From Saussurea involucrata (taxonomy: Eukaryota; Streptophyta; Magnoliopsida; Asterales; Asteraceae), in NCBI GenBank assembly GCA_033807775.1, contig CM066327.1:78746795-78810794 (forward strand): a stretch of DNA of 64,000 nucleotides, in the 5' to 3' direction. Under the pieces are notes generated by a model. The model did not search any database. It was not told the origin of the DNA and saw nothing but the letters and a program-made list of their open reading frames with translations. Below, piece after piece: positions 33,780-45,023 of this stretch (positions are counted from its first letter, which is position 1; each line of letters starts with the position of its first letter). Position numbers and translations under genes: made by a program.

Positions 33780-36700
33780 GTTAAGAAGGGTATCTGGTAT
33801 CTCGATAGCGGATGCTCTAGACACATGACTGGAAAGAAAAGTCTGCTCGCTGAATACAAGGAAGAGAAGGGTCCCTCTGTGACTTTCGGTGGAAATGGAA
33901 AAGGACATACCCGAGGGTTTGGTGTACTCTCAAATGGTACAACAACCTTCAGAAGAGTCGCATATGTTGAAGGGCTGAAGCATAATCTTCTAAGCATCAG
34001 TCAGCTTTGCGACATGGATAACAAGGTAATCTTTACCAAGGAATCCTGCTTTGTCGCTGACAAAAAGGAGAAGATAGCTCTCAACGGTTATCGTTTGGAA
34101 AATGTTTATGTAATAAACATGGACTCAACAACCACTGAGAACTCATGTTTCTTCTCAAAAGCCTCATCTGATGTCAACTGGCTATGGCATAAGAGGCTCT
34201 CTCATCTAAACTTCAAGACACTGAACACTCTTTCTTCAAAAGAGTTAGTCACTGGTTTACCTCAACACTCATACGCCAAAGAGTCCTTATGTTCAGCGTG
34301 TGAGAAAGGCAAGCAAACCAAAGCTAGCTTTAAGTCAAAGCAAGTCTCCTCAGTGTCATCTCCTCTACAACTTCTCCATAAGGATTTGTTTGGCCCTGTT
34401 AACAAATAATCCATCGCTGGAAAGAAATATACGCTGGTCATAGTTGATGAATTCTCTCACTATACATGGGTAATGTTTCTTCGTTCTAAGAGTGACACCC
34501 CTGAAGAACTCATCACCTTTGTTCGGAAGATGGAAACCCTGAACAACTTGACCGTTCGCTCAATAAGGAGTGATCATGGGACTGAATTCAAAAACGGTTC
34601 TCTTGATTCCTTCTTTGAGAGTAAGGGTATTTCTCACAACTTTTCTTCAGTGAGAACACCGCAACAAAATGGAGTCGCTGAAAGAAGAAATAGAACAATT
34701 ATTGACGTTGCACGTTCAATGCTCAGCGATTCTCACCTGCCTTCTCAGTTTTGGGCAGAAGCTGTCAACACTGCTTGTTTTACGCAAAACAGGTCGCTGA
34801 TAGTCAAAAGATTCAATAAGACAGCCTATGAACTTTTTCATGGGAGAAAGCCTTCAATTAGCTTTCTTCACATCTTTGGATGTCAGTGTTTCATACTGAA
34901 TAACAGAGATGCCCTTCGAAAGTTTGATCCTAAGGCTGACGATGGAATCTTTCTTGGATATTCTTCAATCTCCAAAGCCTTCAGAGTCTTCAATCGAAGA
35001 AGACAAACTGTAGAAGAAACTATTCACGTCACGTTTGACGAATCCCGTTCAGCAAACTCTAAACCGTCCGCGGATACTGAAGAACTGAATCAATGGATGT
35101 TTTCTCATCTTGGTGATTCAGAAGATATTCCCACTCCTCATATTCATACAGTTGAAGATGATAGTACTACTATCATCCCAAATATGCAGAATAGTGAAGC
35201 TGAAACATCATGGGTCTCAGCTGTTCCTTTAAACACTATACCTGCTTCTGAACCAAATGTCTCAGACATTCCATCTACTTCTCAGCAATCAGAGAATATA
35301 ATGACATCTGCACCTACTCCTCTCTTGGCTGATATTCCAGAAGTATCTGAAGCTTCATCTTCAGCTCCTCCAGTTCAATTTGAGTCAGCGACTTATGCTC
35401 CTGCTCAGCGATGGACTGTAAATCACCCAATTGATCAAATTCTTGGTGATCCAAATGCTGGTGTTCAGACTCGACGAAGTGCAGGTAATATTTGTTTATT
35501 TGTTAACTTTATTTCTCTGATTGAACCAAAGAAAATAGATGATGCCCTCAAAGATCCAAACTGGATCAGCGCCATGCAAGAAGAGCTGACTGAATTTGAA
35601 AGAAACAAAGTTTGGAAACTTATTCGAAGACCAACTGACAAAACAGTGATAGACACTAAATGGGTCTATCGAAACAAGTTGGACGAACATGGAACTGTAA
35701 CCCGCAACAAGGCTCGACTTGTTACTCAGGGATACAGACAAGAGGAAGGCATAGATTACGACGAAACATTTACTCCTGTAGCAAGACTAGAATCTATTCG
35801 TCTATTCTTAGTATACGCTGTACACAAAGACTTCAAAGTAAATCAGATGGATGTTAAGTCAGCGTTTCTAAATGGAAAGCTGAATGAAGAAGTCTATGTG
35901 GAACAACCTCCAGGATTCTCAGATCCTAAGCGTCCAGGTTATGTTTATAAACTGGATAAGGCACTTTATGGCTTAAAGCAAGCTCCACGTGCATGGTATG
36001 ACACTCTCTCTACTTATCTCCATATTGAAAAATTTGAGCGTGGTAAAATCGATAAGACTCTATTCTTCAGGAAAGTAAAAGGTCATATTATTCTTGTTCA
36101 GATATATGTTGATGACATTATATTTGGTTCTACTAACCCTGATCTTTGTACTCGTTTCGCTGATAGAATGAAAAAGAGTATAAAATGAGCATGATGGCTG
36201 AGCAAACATATTTCCTTGGTCTTCAGATAAAGCAAAATGAAAAAGGAACTTTCATTAATCAGGGAAAGTATGTTAAGGATATGCTGAAGAAATTCGACTT
36301 AACTCAGAGTTCAGCTATGAAAACCCCTATGGCACCACCGCTGACACTAAACAAGGATTCAAGTGGAATACCTGTTAATGTCACGCTGTACCGTGGGATG
36401 ATCGGCTCTCTCTTGTATCTTACAGCTAGCCGACCCGATATTATGTATGCAACCTGTTTGTGTGCACGATATCAAGCTGGACCTAAGTAATCTCATATGA
36501 TCGCTGTAAAGCGAATTTTTTGATACCTTAAGTGTACTATGAACCTAGGTCTTTGGTATCCCAAAGAATCAGGGTTCGATCTAATCGCCTATTCAGATCG
36601 TGATTTTGCAGGTTGCAAATTGGATAGGAAAAGAAACACAGGAGGCTGTCAGCTCCTGGGTGGAAAGCTGGTGAGTTGGACAAGTAAAAAGCAAAACTCA

Positions 36701-37051
36701 GTGTCCACCTCCACAGCTGAAGCTGAGTATGTAGCTGCTGGAAGCTGTTGTTCTCAGGTCTTGTGGATGAGAAATCAACTACTAGACTATGACCTTTAGC
36801 TCTCAAATATTCCAATCTATTGCGACAGCACAAGTGCCATCGCTATAGCCAACAATCCAATGCTACACTCAAAGACAAAACACATCGAAATCAGGTATCA
36901 TTTTATCAGATATCATGTGATGAATGGTGATATAGAACTTCACTTTATCCCAACTGATTATCAGTTAGCTGATCTGTTCACCAAACCTCTTGATGAGACA
37001 AGATTCAACTTTCTCATCGGCGAGCTTGGAATGCTGAACTTTGAAGAGTAA
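33780..37051 (+). pseudogene. A1 pol (protease, integrase, RT, RNase H)
   Basis: In order: protease with WYLDSGCSRHMTG, and the GAG-pre-integrase region (HKRLSHLNFKTL, CSACEKGK). Integrase follows with DEFSHYTWV, RSDHGTEFKN and the QQNGVAERRNRT glutamate, then FGCQCFIL. RT shows TKWVYRNK, ARLVTQGY, DVKSAFLNG, LYGLKQAPRAWY and YVDDIIFGS. RNase H shows YSDRDFAGC, TAEAEYVAAG, HIEIRYHFIR and LADLFTKPL. The end at 37051 is shared with A2. Damage: TAA at 34408-34410 (CAA in A2), a one-base deletion near 36175, stops near 36487, 36521 and 36797, and 34411-36188 otherwise open. It needs A2 or B relatives for frame reconstruction and is not functional. Confidence 0.9.
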
Positions 37052-37502
37052 AATCTTCAGCGGTTCACATTTGATCAGCGATAGGATAAAATCAACTTGT
37101 ATCTCATTCTATCATTCTCTCTCTGAATAAACTTGATTCGCTGATATCAAGGTATGTTTTTCTCTCGCTGACATTCGCATGTAAATGCAAGATTTCAAGA
37201 CAAATTGCATCGCTGAATATCTCTTCCTTAATCAGCGATACTTTGAAATTTCTAAAACCAACACTGATATTTCTATTCAGTGTTTCATGTTTTCAAAAGT
37301 GTCCCTGAGCTTTCAAAACCTCAGAGACATCCTAAAATATGAAAGGACATCTGTGACGTCTTCGCAATGGATAAGCCCTGGCACGTTCTTTTTCTGACAC
37401 ACGATTGCACGTTTCGTTTACCCTTCAATCAAATGCAAACACGTGTCCGTGTCATGATGAAAATCTTTTCCCGCTCAAGATTTTCTCTCTCTCTAATCTC
37501 AC
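37052..37502 (+). promoter_or_regulatory. Pol-ORF3 intergenic region with promoter-like motifs
   Basis: Contains six TCAGCG/CGCTGA words in 37056-37240, a TGACGTC motif at about 37352 and an ACACGTGTCC G-box/ABRE at about 37440, upstream of the TATA box. The minus-strand copy in A2 keeps TGACGTCA and ACACGTATCC at matching places. It is likely the upstream promoter of ORF3. Confidence 0.5.
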
Positions 37503-37510
37503 TATATAAA
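37503..37510 (+). promoter_or_regulatory. Internal TATA box for A1 ORF3
   Basis: TATATAAA after a CT-rich run (CTCTCTCTCTAATCTCAC). The transcript leader to the 5'UTR donor at 37628 would be about 90 nt. A2 has the same TATATAAA at 50743-50750 on the minus strand. Confidence 0.6.
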
Positions 37511-37628
37511 CACATTTTGGGTTTATATTTTTCCTTTACGCGAACAACTTCTTCCTCAAGAAAACTACTGTTGCATTTTTTGCTCTCAAGTTTTCAAGAA
37601 CTGTTCATCTTCTTCTTCAACAAACCAG

Positions 37629-38019
37629 GTTAATATTTCTTTTATTTACCTGTTTCTTATACTTGTTAATGATCTTCTCATTGTTTTTACAAGATCAAAC
37701 AAAAGAACTTTTTCAAAAATGAAATCATTTCGTTCATGGTTTTATGAACACAACCTTTCATGGTTGTTCTTCAAGTTTAATCGCAAATATCTTAAACTTG
37801 TTCTTCATACGTTTTTCCAGAATCCTAATCCTCAAAGGAAACTGGAAAACAAGATTTTTTTGGGTTTGCATTTCTTTTTCAAAAACAAGAAAACCCAAAT
37901 CTTCATTAAGACATTTTTGTCTGAATGAAATGGACAAAATTCGAACCATCTTATTGGAAAATCTTTCCACATTAAGATTATTCTTATTTGTTATATCTTC
38001 GGTTGAACTGATAATACAG
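37629..38019 (+). other. 5'UTR intron of A1 ORF3
   Basis: CCAG|GTTAAT opens and AACTGATAATACAG|AA closes, two bases before the ATG at 38022. The length is 391 bp and the composition T-rich, with a CTGAT branch-like site. The A2 copy is 394 bp with matching edges. Confidence 0.6.
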
Positions 38020-38021
38020 AA

Positions 38022-41000
38022 ATGGCATCTTCTGATATTCCTACTGCTGAGAACACTGTTGCTGCTGAGGAACTGGAAATCATCAAGGCTCCTCAGGTGG
38101 TCAAAATCAAACAACCTTATGCGCTTTTCGAGTTTCCTCCTCGAAAGCAAGTAACAGATCTGAATGATGCTGTGAATTTCCTCAAAACCTGTTGCCTCTC
38201 TACAGCCCTGACCATAACACCCCCTGCTCATCAGCTACTACTATCTCAGTTCTGGTATTCTGCCAGACACACTCAACTCACATCGACCAAAGACCCCACG
38301 AATAAAATCGATTGCATCCTCTGTGACACTAATTTTGGCACCATAAAAATCACCCCTGCCATTATCCGAAAAGCACTGAGCCTTCCCATCGCCACAAAAG
38401 AAAAACCCTTTGTTCCTCTCCCTGACCACAAGAAACATTCTGATAGGGAAGCCATCACTGCATTCTTTGATGCAATGGGTTATGTATGGGAAACTGGGAG
38501 GGACAAGAAGCCTGAGAAGAAGCCGACCCTCATCAAGAAGTCAAAAATGCCCAGTGAGATGAACTTCATCTTCGCACACTTGATAAGTTGCATGACTGCA
38601 AAGACCGGCTCCTCTGATCAAGCCGCTCAACCTCAGCAAGCAATGGGCTATGCATTGCTGAAGGGTCTTCATGTTGACTGGGCCTCGATAATCTACGATG
38701 GTCTAGTGCTCAAAGTAGACTATGTCGCTGACCGACCATCATGGGTTCCATATCCTAGATTCATCAGCGCCATCTTCCAAACCGGCCTGAAGGACAACTA
38801 CCCAAAAGTAGGAGACCTGAAACTCTCTCAGGTTGGCCCTAAGGTACTCGACTTCAAGCCAGTGGAAAACGAGGTACGTCTCTCTACTCTCTTAACTATT
38901 CTCAATCCTCCTTCTTCTACTTCTGCAGCTCATTCAGTGGAAAAACCCACCGCTGATACCCCAGCTGCAACCTCCACTCCTTCTAGAAAAAGGAAACACT
39001 CATCTACCCAACTTGATTCCAAAAGGACTAAGAAAACCAAGTAGCAACCCCAGCAATCTCATGCTGAAGACTCCTCGGCTCATCTTGAAGAGCTGATGGA
39101 AAGTTCAGTGGCACGCTCTGCCACAGCTGAACAACGCTGAAGTTATAAACTTGGAATCGACCCAACCTCCTTCAGTCTCTCATCAGACTGAAGAAGTGAT
39201 TCTTAGTGGATCCAACACTGAATCAGTTTCACAACCAACTTTCTCAACCTTCGCTTCTCTCTCTACTCCATTGGACTCTAATCCAGTCTTCACCACGATC
39301 ACTGGAGCACCCGTCATTTTTTCAGAAGCTAAAGTTGATACTTTTCAAGGAATGATGGATGCAGGACCTGCAGGAATGTCTATGCGTACACGCACTCTAG
39401 CTGACGACATGGAACTTTTCTCAGGACACAGAGGTTTTGACGAATTCACCAACCCTCCTGCAGGTATACACCAACCCATATACACTGTAACTAAACCCCA
39501 AACTTCTGAGCTTTCCTTTGTTCATAAATACTTATCTGTTACAGGTCCTAATTTGGGAGACATCAACGCCTCTCTGAAGAACCTGGATACAAAGCTGACA
39601 GATCTCACCACTACTCTCTCAGACAACTCTTCAGCTGTAACAAACGCTGGAGAGAATCTCAACAAGCTGACAAAAGTGGTTGAACAGAAAGCCTCCAAAG
39701 ATGATTTGGAGAAGGTTGATGGTACTCTTGGTGATTTTGCCAAAGTTCTTGCTGACATCTACACAGACTACACCTCTCTCAAAACAACAGTTCAAACAAT
39801 GTCCAACGAGGTCATAACGCTGAAGACATCGGTTGGAAATCTTCAGGGAGATATGTCTGCTGTAAAGACTGACGTAAGTTCAGTGAAGACGATGGTACAG
39901 CAGATCCTGAATAACATGACCGCACCTGCCCCTGCACCTTCGCATTTTACTCCGGCGGATCATGCTGAACTTTTCAAGATCACTCCTGCTATTACTGGCC
40001 TAGAAGACAGAGTAGCAGCGATTGAAACCTATATTGGGGTCCCTGGCCAAGAAGACAGGGAACCAACTCCATCTGCTGAGTCATCACATTCCTCCTCCAC
40101 TCATCATGAGGAAGGGGGGGAGAAGAACTCTGAAGACCTTCCCCATGATGAATCTATCGAGGGGGAGAAAACTGAAGACCTTTCCCTTACTGAAGAGGGG
40201 AAGAAGACAAATGAAGAAACAACTGCTGGACCTCAGGGAGATGAAAACCCTGAGGGAACCGAGAAGCTTACCTCTGTATCTGAGGGGGAGCAACTCGAAG
40301 AAGCTGCTGAATAATCTGAATCTGAAGCTGAAGATGAAGAAGCCGTCGACCTCTCTGATGATGAACCATCTTCCTCTCCAAAGGATGATGACGATGATGA
40401 TGATGATGACGATGACTCCTTTATCGTCAAGCCTGCTCAGAAGACTACAGCTCTTAAAGGGATCTTGATAAACGAACCTTCAGGGGAGCGGACCAAGACA
40501 AAGCCTTCAGCGTCTGAAGCTGACAAAGGCAAAAACAAAGGCCTCGCTGAAGAAGACAATGTGACGATCTTGCTTCCAAAGCCAGTTTGTCAGGTACACT
40601 ACCTTCTACTTCCTTACACTGCATCCCTCCTCTATCTATACACATTATCAGCTCTACTCTCCACAAAAAGCCTATACACTTAAACCCATTTCTTTTTCTC
40701 TGTTCTACCCAAGTTCTTATTCGTACGATCGATGTGTTTCAGCTAGTCCTCTCCCCTGTTTGAGGATATCGCTGAAGTTTCTACAGCTGAAGAAATAATC
40801 CTAGACTTGGATTTGATCTCTGAGACTGATGAACCTGAAGAACATCTGCTCTCTCACAAAAACAGACCTTCCTTGGCTCCTCAAAAGCTGAGTGAAGAGG
40901 ATCAAGAAAAGGGATGCAATGATCAAGAGATTCGAAGATCAGCGAATCATTCTGAAGCGTGATCAACTTCCTTCTATTCCTCCGAAGTTCAGACTTTCAC

Positions 41001-41962
41001 AAAAGGAATAAAAGGATCACCTTAGAGCTGAAAGGTTAATCGCTGAAAGAAGGGAAGTTGAAGAAAAAGACAGAGAACTTGCCATCCAGCTTACTCAACA
41101 ATCAGTGAAAGACCCCAAGCTGAAAAGAACTCCAATCGAAGTTCAACGTCAGCTATGGGAAGATGCCAAGAAGATCGTTGAAGAAAAGAGAACTGTGTCT
41201 CAATCTACTTTAATCTAGTGCAAAGAAAAGGTACACTTCAGATATCGACCTGCCAAAATCAACAAGGTACATATCACTGGAAAATCAACCCTCAAAATTT
41301 CTATCGCTGAAATCAAGATATTCAGAGAAAACGAACAGTACGAAAAATTCTATGCTTAAGCCATCACGAAGTACGGTCTCTCTGAATGCTTGGAGATCAG
41401 ATTAGCCATCCAGAAGTCTCAATCTAAGTACAAGGATCATTTCGAAAAGCTGATAAATCAACATATCGACTTAGTATCTTCTTGTGTGGATATTCCTCCT
41501 CCCACTCCTCTCGCAAATCAGAAAAGAAGGGCCTCTACAAAGAAAAAGTCTAAACCTTCAGACTCATGTCCTCTTATACGGAACGAAACAGGTATTGGTT
41601 TTTCTCGTGCTGAAGTTCTTGGTCCAGAACCTGACCTTTCCGCACTTGACACATCTCTTCCTCCTGGTGAGACTTTCATCCCTGGGAAAGTCATAAGCAA
41701 ACCCTATGGGATATTCTTTATTGACTATGGTGGACGACAACGCTTTCAACGTATCTCTGAGCTTCCCATCACTCCCATCGAACAGCTGAAAGATCTCATC
41801 TACTGGTGTGATTTCAAACGCGACATTCAGGCACGGCATCTTAAACCCTTGATTTTTGAAGAAGCTCTGAACAAAAAGAATCAAGGAGTAACGGTTCCTG
41901 ACTGGATGATTCCCACATCAAAGACCCTTGATGAACTTCTCATTAAGGAAGAACCTCTATAA
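38022..41962 (+). pseudogene. A1 third ORF (env-like position), unknown function
   Basis: Long extra gene between pol and the 3' LTR, where some Sireviruses have an env-like ORF. Exon 1: residues 1-330 form a compact domain (NFLKTC, LLSQFWYSARHTQ, CILCDTNFGT, PSEMNFIFAHLI, PYPRFISAIF) resembling the 'putative plant transposon protein' family. Then come an SRKRKHSS basic patch, a Ser/Thr-rich linker, a coiled coil (about 39560-39920, SLKNLDTKLTDL and similar heptads) and an acidic D/E-rich stretch. Exon 2 after the intron at 40594 is charged, with EDQRIIL, QRQLWEDAKKI and GIGFSRAEVLGPEPDLSA. No clear membrane segment or signal peptide is seen. Stops near 39042, 39138, 40312 and in exon 2, plus frameshifts near 39140 and 40910, make it a pseudogene. 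Confidence 0.7.
40594..40746 (+). other. Coding intron of A1 ORF3
   Basis: TTTGTCAG|GTACAC to TTTCAGCTAG|TCCTCTCC, 153 bp and CT-rich. The A2 copy (47582-47447, minus) is 136 bp with the same edges. Using the CTAG acceptor keeps the downstream EDPAE/AEEII frame open. The CAG four bases earlier would not. Confidence 0.6.
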
Positions 41963-42223
41963 GCTGATAGGGTCGCCTCATTCTTCTATTTTATCAGTTA
42001 TTCTTTTGTACTTGTAATTTATTTCGCTTGTACTTATAATCTCTCCACTTCCCTTTGTAATCTGATACGAATTTTAAAGAAAGATTTCAGCGAAAGTACT
42101 TTACTCCATCAGTACAGAAAAGATCCCAGAAAACAGTAAAAGGGACAAATATTTTATGAGTTCTTTTTATCCTTATGTTTTCATTAAATAGCAATTTTCT
42201 CTGTTGCTATGTCATAATCAATT
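41963..42223 (+). other. 3' untranslated region of A1
   Basis: T-rich DNA between the ORF3 stop and the PPT, with one TCAGCG word at about 42090. No ORF is seen. Confidence 0.5.
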
Positions 42224-42233
42224 TGGGGGAGAT
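42224..42233 (+). promoter_or_regulatory. A1 polypurine tract
   Basis: TGGGGGAGAT directly before the 3' LTR TG. Confidence 0.85.
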
Positions 42234-43202
42234 TGTTGATCCAAACCCTCAGTGATTTGATAATGACCCTCTCTTAAATACTTAGTGAAAATTGTAAGTA
42301 AATAATATGTATCAGAGTTTCACTATCGCTGATAAGTACTAAGACCTTACAGTACCGCTGATAGGAACTCTCGATCTTTAGATTAAACATTCAGCGAACA
42401 CTGTTCACCATAATGCTCTGAGCCTGTTCAGTCCTTATGGTGATCGCTGATAAGTTAGTTGTTTACCTATGATCCCTGAAGACAAGTTTCACGTCAACAT
42501 AGGTTCTACGCTGAAGTCTCAGATTTGTCCTAATGAACTGATGCGGATCAGCGAAGACTCAGATTTGTCCACTCAACGTGAAGTATCAAGTACAAGACTT
42601 CAGCTATCGCTGAACTTTGTCATTCACTGATATAGAATGATAAAGCGCTGTATCAACGAAATCTGATCATGAAGTCCTCCGTACAAAGTACTTTTGTCTT
42701 AACCACCCTTGCACGACTCCGTACGATATGTCAGAAAAGAACCTCCTTATTGTCTGAAATCGTACAACCACTCTGATACTACACTGTTCAAACATGCGGC
42801 TACTAAGGTTGTCTACAAAGGTCAATGACATACAACCAATGAGCTGTTGCCACGTGTAAAGTATAAACTGCCATGCATTAAATGCATGCAGTATATAAGA
42901 AGGACTCCAGCTTCATTTTTGAAGCACTCGAAAACTCTGGACGAGTCACTTGCTAACTCTGGTCAAGTCATCTTTCTTATCTTGATACCGGTTATTATTA
43001 GTAATTTCCTTCTCTTTCTTAGTGCAAGAAAACTTAGTTTTCCAACTTGTTTAGATCTAGGTTTATCCTTAATCTTGTTCCGCAACAAGCTGTAAATTGT
43101 TAATGATTTATCAATAAACAATTTAGAAAAGTAAAATCTGTGTGTTTGTATTCAACCCCCCCCCCCCTTTCTACAAACTTGTATAGCCCTTCGGGACCAA
43201 CA
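42234..43202 (+). repeat. A1 3' LTR
   Basis: 969 bp. It lacks the small retroposed insertion of the 5' LTR. The C run near its end is 12 bases against 7 in the 5' copy. The TATA box is at 42892. Confidence 0.9.
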
Positions 43203-45023
43203 GATAACACACCAGAGATTCTTGAGCACGAGAAACCAAAGACCAAAGATAAGTGGTCCGAACCGGATTGGGCAAAATATGAAGTTGCTCAGAAGACCAA
43301 AAGACTTATGATAATGGCCATCCCCAATGACCTCTTCCAATCCCTAGATGCGTGTGAATCTGCATACGATCTATGGAAGGAACTAGAGAAACAATTAGAG
43401 GGGGGCCAAGACTCAGAAGAACCACAGAGCCCAATGCATCAATGAATACTACGCATTCAAAGCTCTGCCGACAGAATCTCTGCAGTCAACATACGATCGA
43501 TTCAACTCCCTGATCAACAAATGCAAGAAGTTCGGGATCCACAGAACCTCTGAGGAGAACAATGTCATGTTCTTAAAGAGCCTAAATGAACAATGGCTCC
43601 AGTTGTCTATGTCTCTGCAAACTAATCAGGACTTAGACTCCTGGACTCTGTCAGATCTTTATGGAACGTTGGCAGCCCAAGAACCTCAGATTGCACAAGC
43701 AAAGGATCAAATCAGTACACCCCTTGCACTTGTTGGTAAGGCTACAAAAGCTAAAGAGAAGCCGAAAAAGGAGAAAGCTGTGGAGGAAAAGAAGGAGAAG
43801 AAGAAGAAGGTATTGGTCGTTGATAGTGAAGAGGAGGAGGTGGTGGAAGAAGAGGAGGCAACTATGGCCTCGATAGCTAAGTCTTTAGCCCTTTTGACCC
43901 GGGAGTTCAGCAGAGGATACCAGAAGAAGTCTGGTTATGAACGCAACAGAAGAGATGATCGTGGTGATTCGAGGAATCAGGGAAGAGAAGGTTCAAATGA
44001 CAAGAGTGACAGAGGTGGTGACCAATAGAGGTCAAACGATAGAGGAGGAAATGCCCCTCAGAACCAGGGCTGTTTCAATTGTGGCAAGCCAGGCCACTAT
44101 GCTACTGACTGTAGGAGCAAGCCAGACCTCCCTCAGAGGGACTCTGCTTTCTACAAAAAGAAGGCAGAGTATTACGCTCAGAAGTCGCTCATGGTGGAGC
44201 AAGAGAACTGGCAGTCAGATGAATCCTCTGACGAAGGAGAAAAGAAGAACGCCCTGTTCTGTGGCATGGCAAAGGTCAGCTCCTCCGACTCTGATAGTGA
44301 GGTATCCACTTCTGACTCTTACTCTAATCAAGCAGAAGCTGATTTGCTTAAACTGACCATTGAATACACAAAACTTAAAAAGACCTACGAAAGTGTTCAG
44401 AAGAAGCTCACCTTCTTTGAGAGAGAAGCTATACTTCTCACTCAAGAAAAGGCTAAAAAATTTCAAGAAAAGGAAGAAATTGAAACAAATTGGAACAAAT
44501 GCCTAAATCCTTTGAAAGAAAATATCTCTGAACTCAACTCTGCCCTAAAAGCTAAATCTAAAGAACTTATGGATGTTGAGAGCGACAGAATGAATATCCT
44601 AGCTCTTAAACATTATTTTCAAAAGGAAAGAGAAGTCCTCTGTCAAGATCTACTCAGAAGATATCTTTTAATTAAGAAATATCAAGATGCACAGAAGGTG
44701 TACGAGAAAATTAATACACAAATAGGGAGACGGGGAAATGGCTTCTGTGATATAGATCCATACACTGGAACCAAAAGAAACAAGTCTCTGTCCTCTCTAT
44801 TTCATATTGGAAGTACAAGAAAACCTGGATTTCCAAACCTACTCTCTGTAAGTAAAAGGCAAAAAGTCTCTAGGGAGCCTCACGAGAGGAAACCTCTAAA
44901 GATGATAAATGTGTGGTATCAAAACACAGATTTATCACCTTCAATCTCTGTCAAAAGAGAGTCCAAACCTAAGAAGTATCTGAAAACACAATATCAGATA
45001 GGAATCTTCAAGTTTGGTGACCC
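43203..45023 (+). pseudogene. Family B gag, middle part
   Basis: Resumes B gag after A1, first repeating 197 bp of the N-terminal part. A G-run at 43400-43405 carries a one-base frameshift. The true frame then gives ECYAFKAL-type gag core, KSLNEQWLQLSMSL, a Lys/Glu-rich linker and an Arg/Asp-rich region. A TAG at 44026-44028 replaces an expected Trp. Zinc knuckle CFNCGKPGHYATDC is at about 44068. A coiled-coil-like region (KLTIEYTKLKKTYES, KISELNSALKAKSKEL type) and the KMINVWYQN segment follow, until A2 LTR sequence begins at CCCGAGAGGG. Segment 44049-45023 is repeated at 57195-58168. Confidence 0.8.
44049..45023 (+). repeat. Host gag duplication flanking A2 (left copy)
   Basis: About 975 bp starting AAATGCCCCTCAGAACC and ending GGTGACCC, present again at 57195-58168 right after A2. 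The copies differ at roughly one base in 20-30, so they are not a fresh tandem duplication. Confidence 0.8.

Larger units (their letters stand above)
30241..43202 (+). mobile_element. Sirevirus-like Ty1/copia element A1
   Basis: A complete but defective element. LTRs are 30241-31281 and 42234-43202, with the PBS at 31284. Gag is 31364-33761, pol 33780-37051, a third ORF with its own TATA box and two introns 37503-41962, and the PPT at 42224-42233. GATAA occurs on both sides (30235-30239, 43203-43207) and is probably the target duplication, with one extra T before the left TG. TCAGCG/CGCTGA words are spread along the whole element. It is inserted in family B gag. Confidence 0.88.

Noticed and set aside
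40233..40430. Ser-rich and Met-rich ORFs over the acidic repeat of ORF3
   Set aside because: Shadow frames of GAT/GAC-rich DNA encoding the D/E tract of ORF3.
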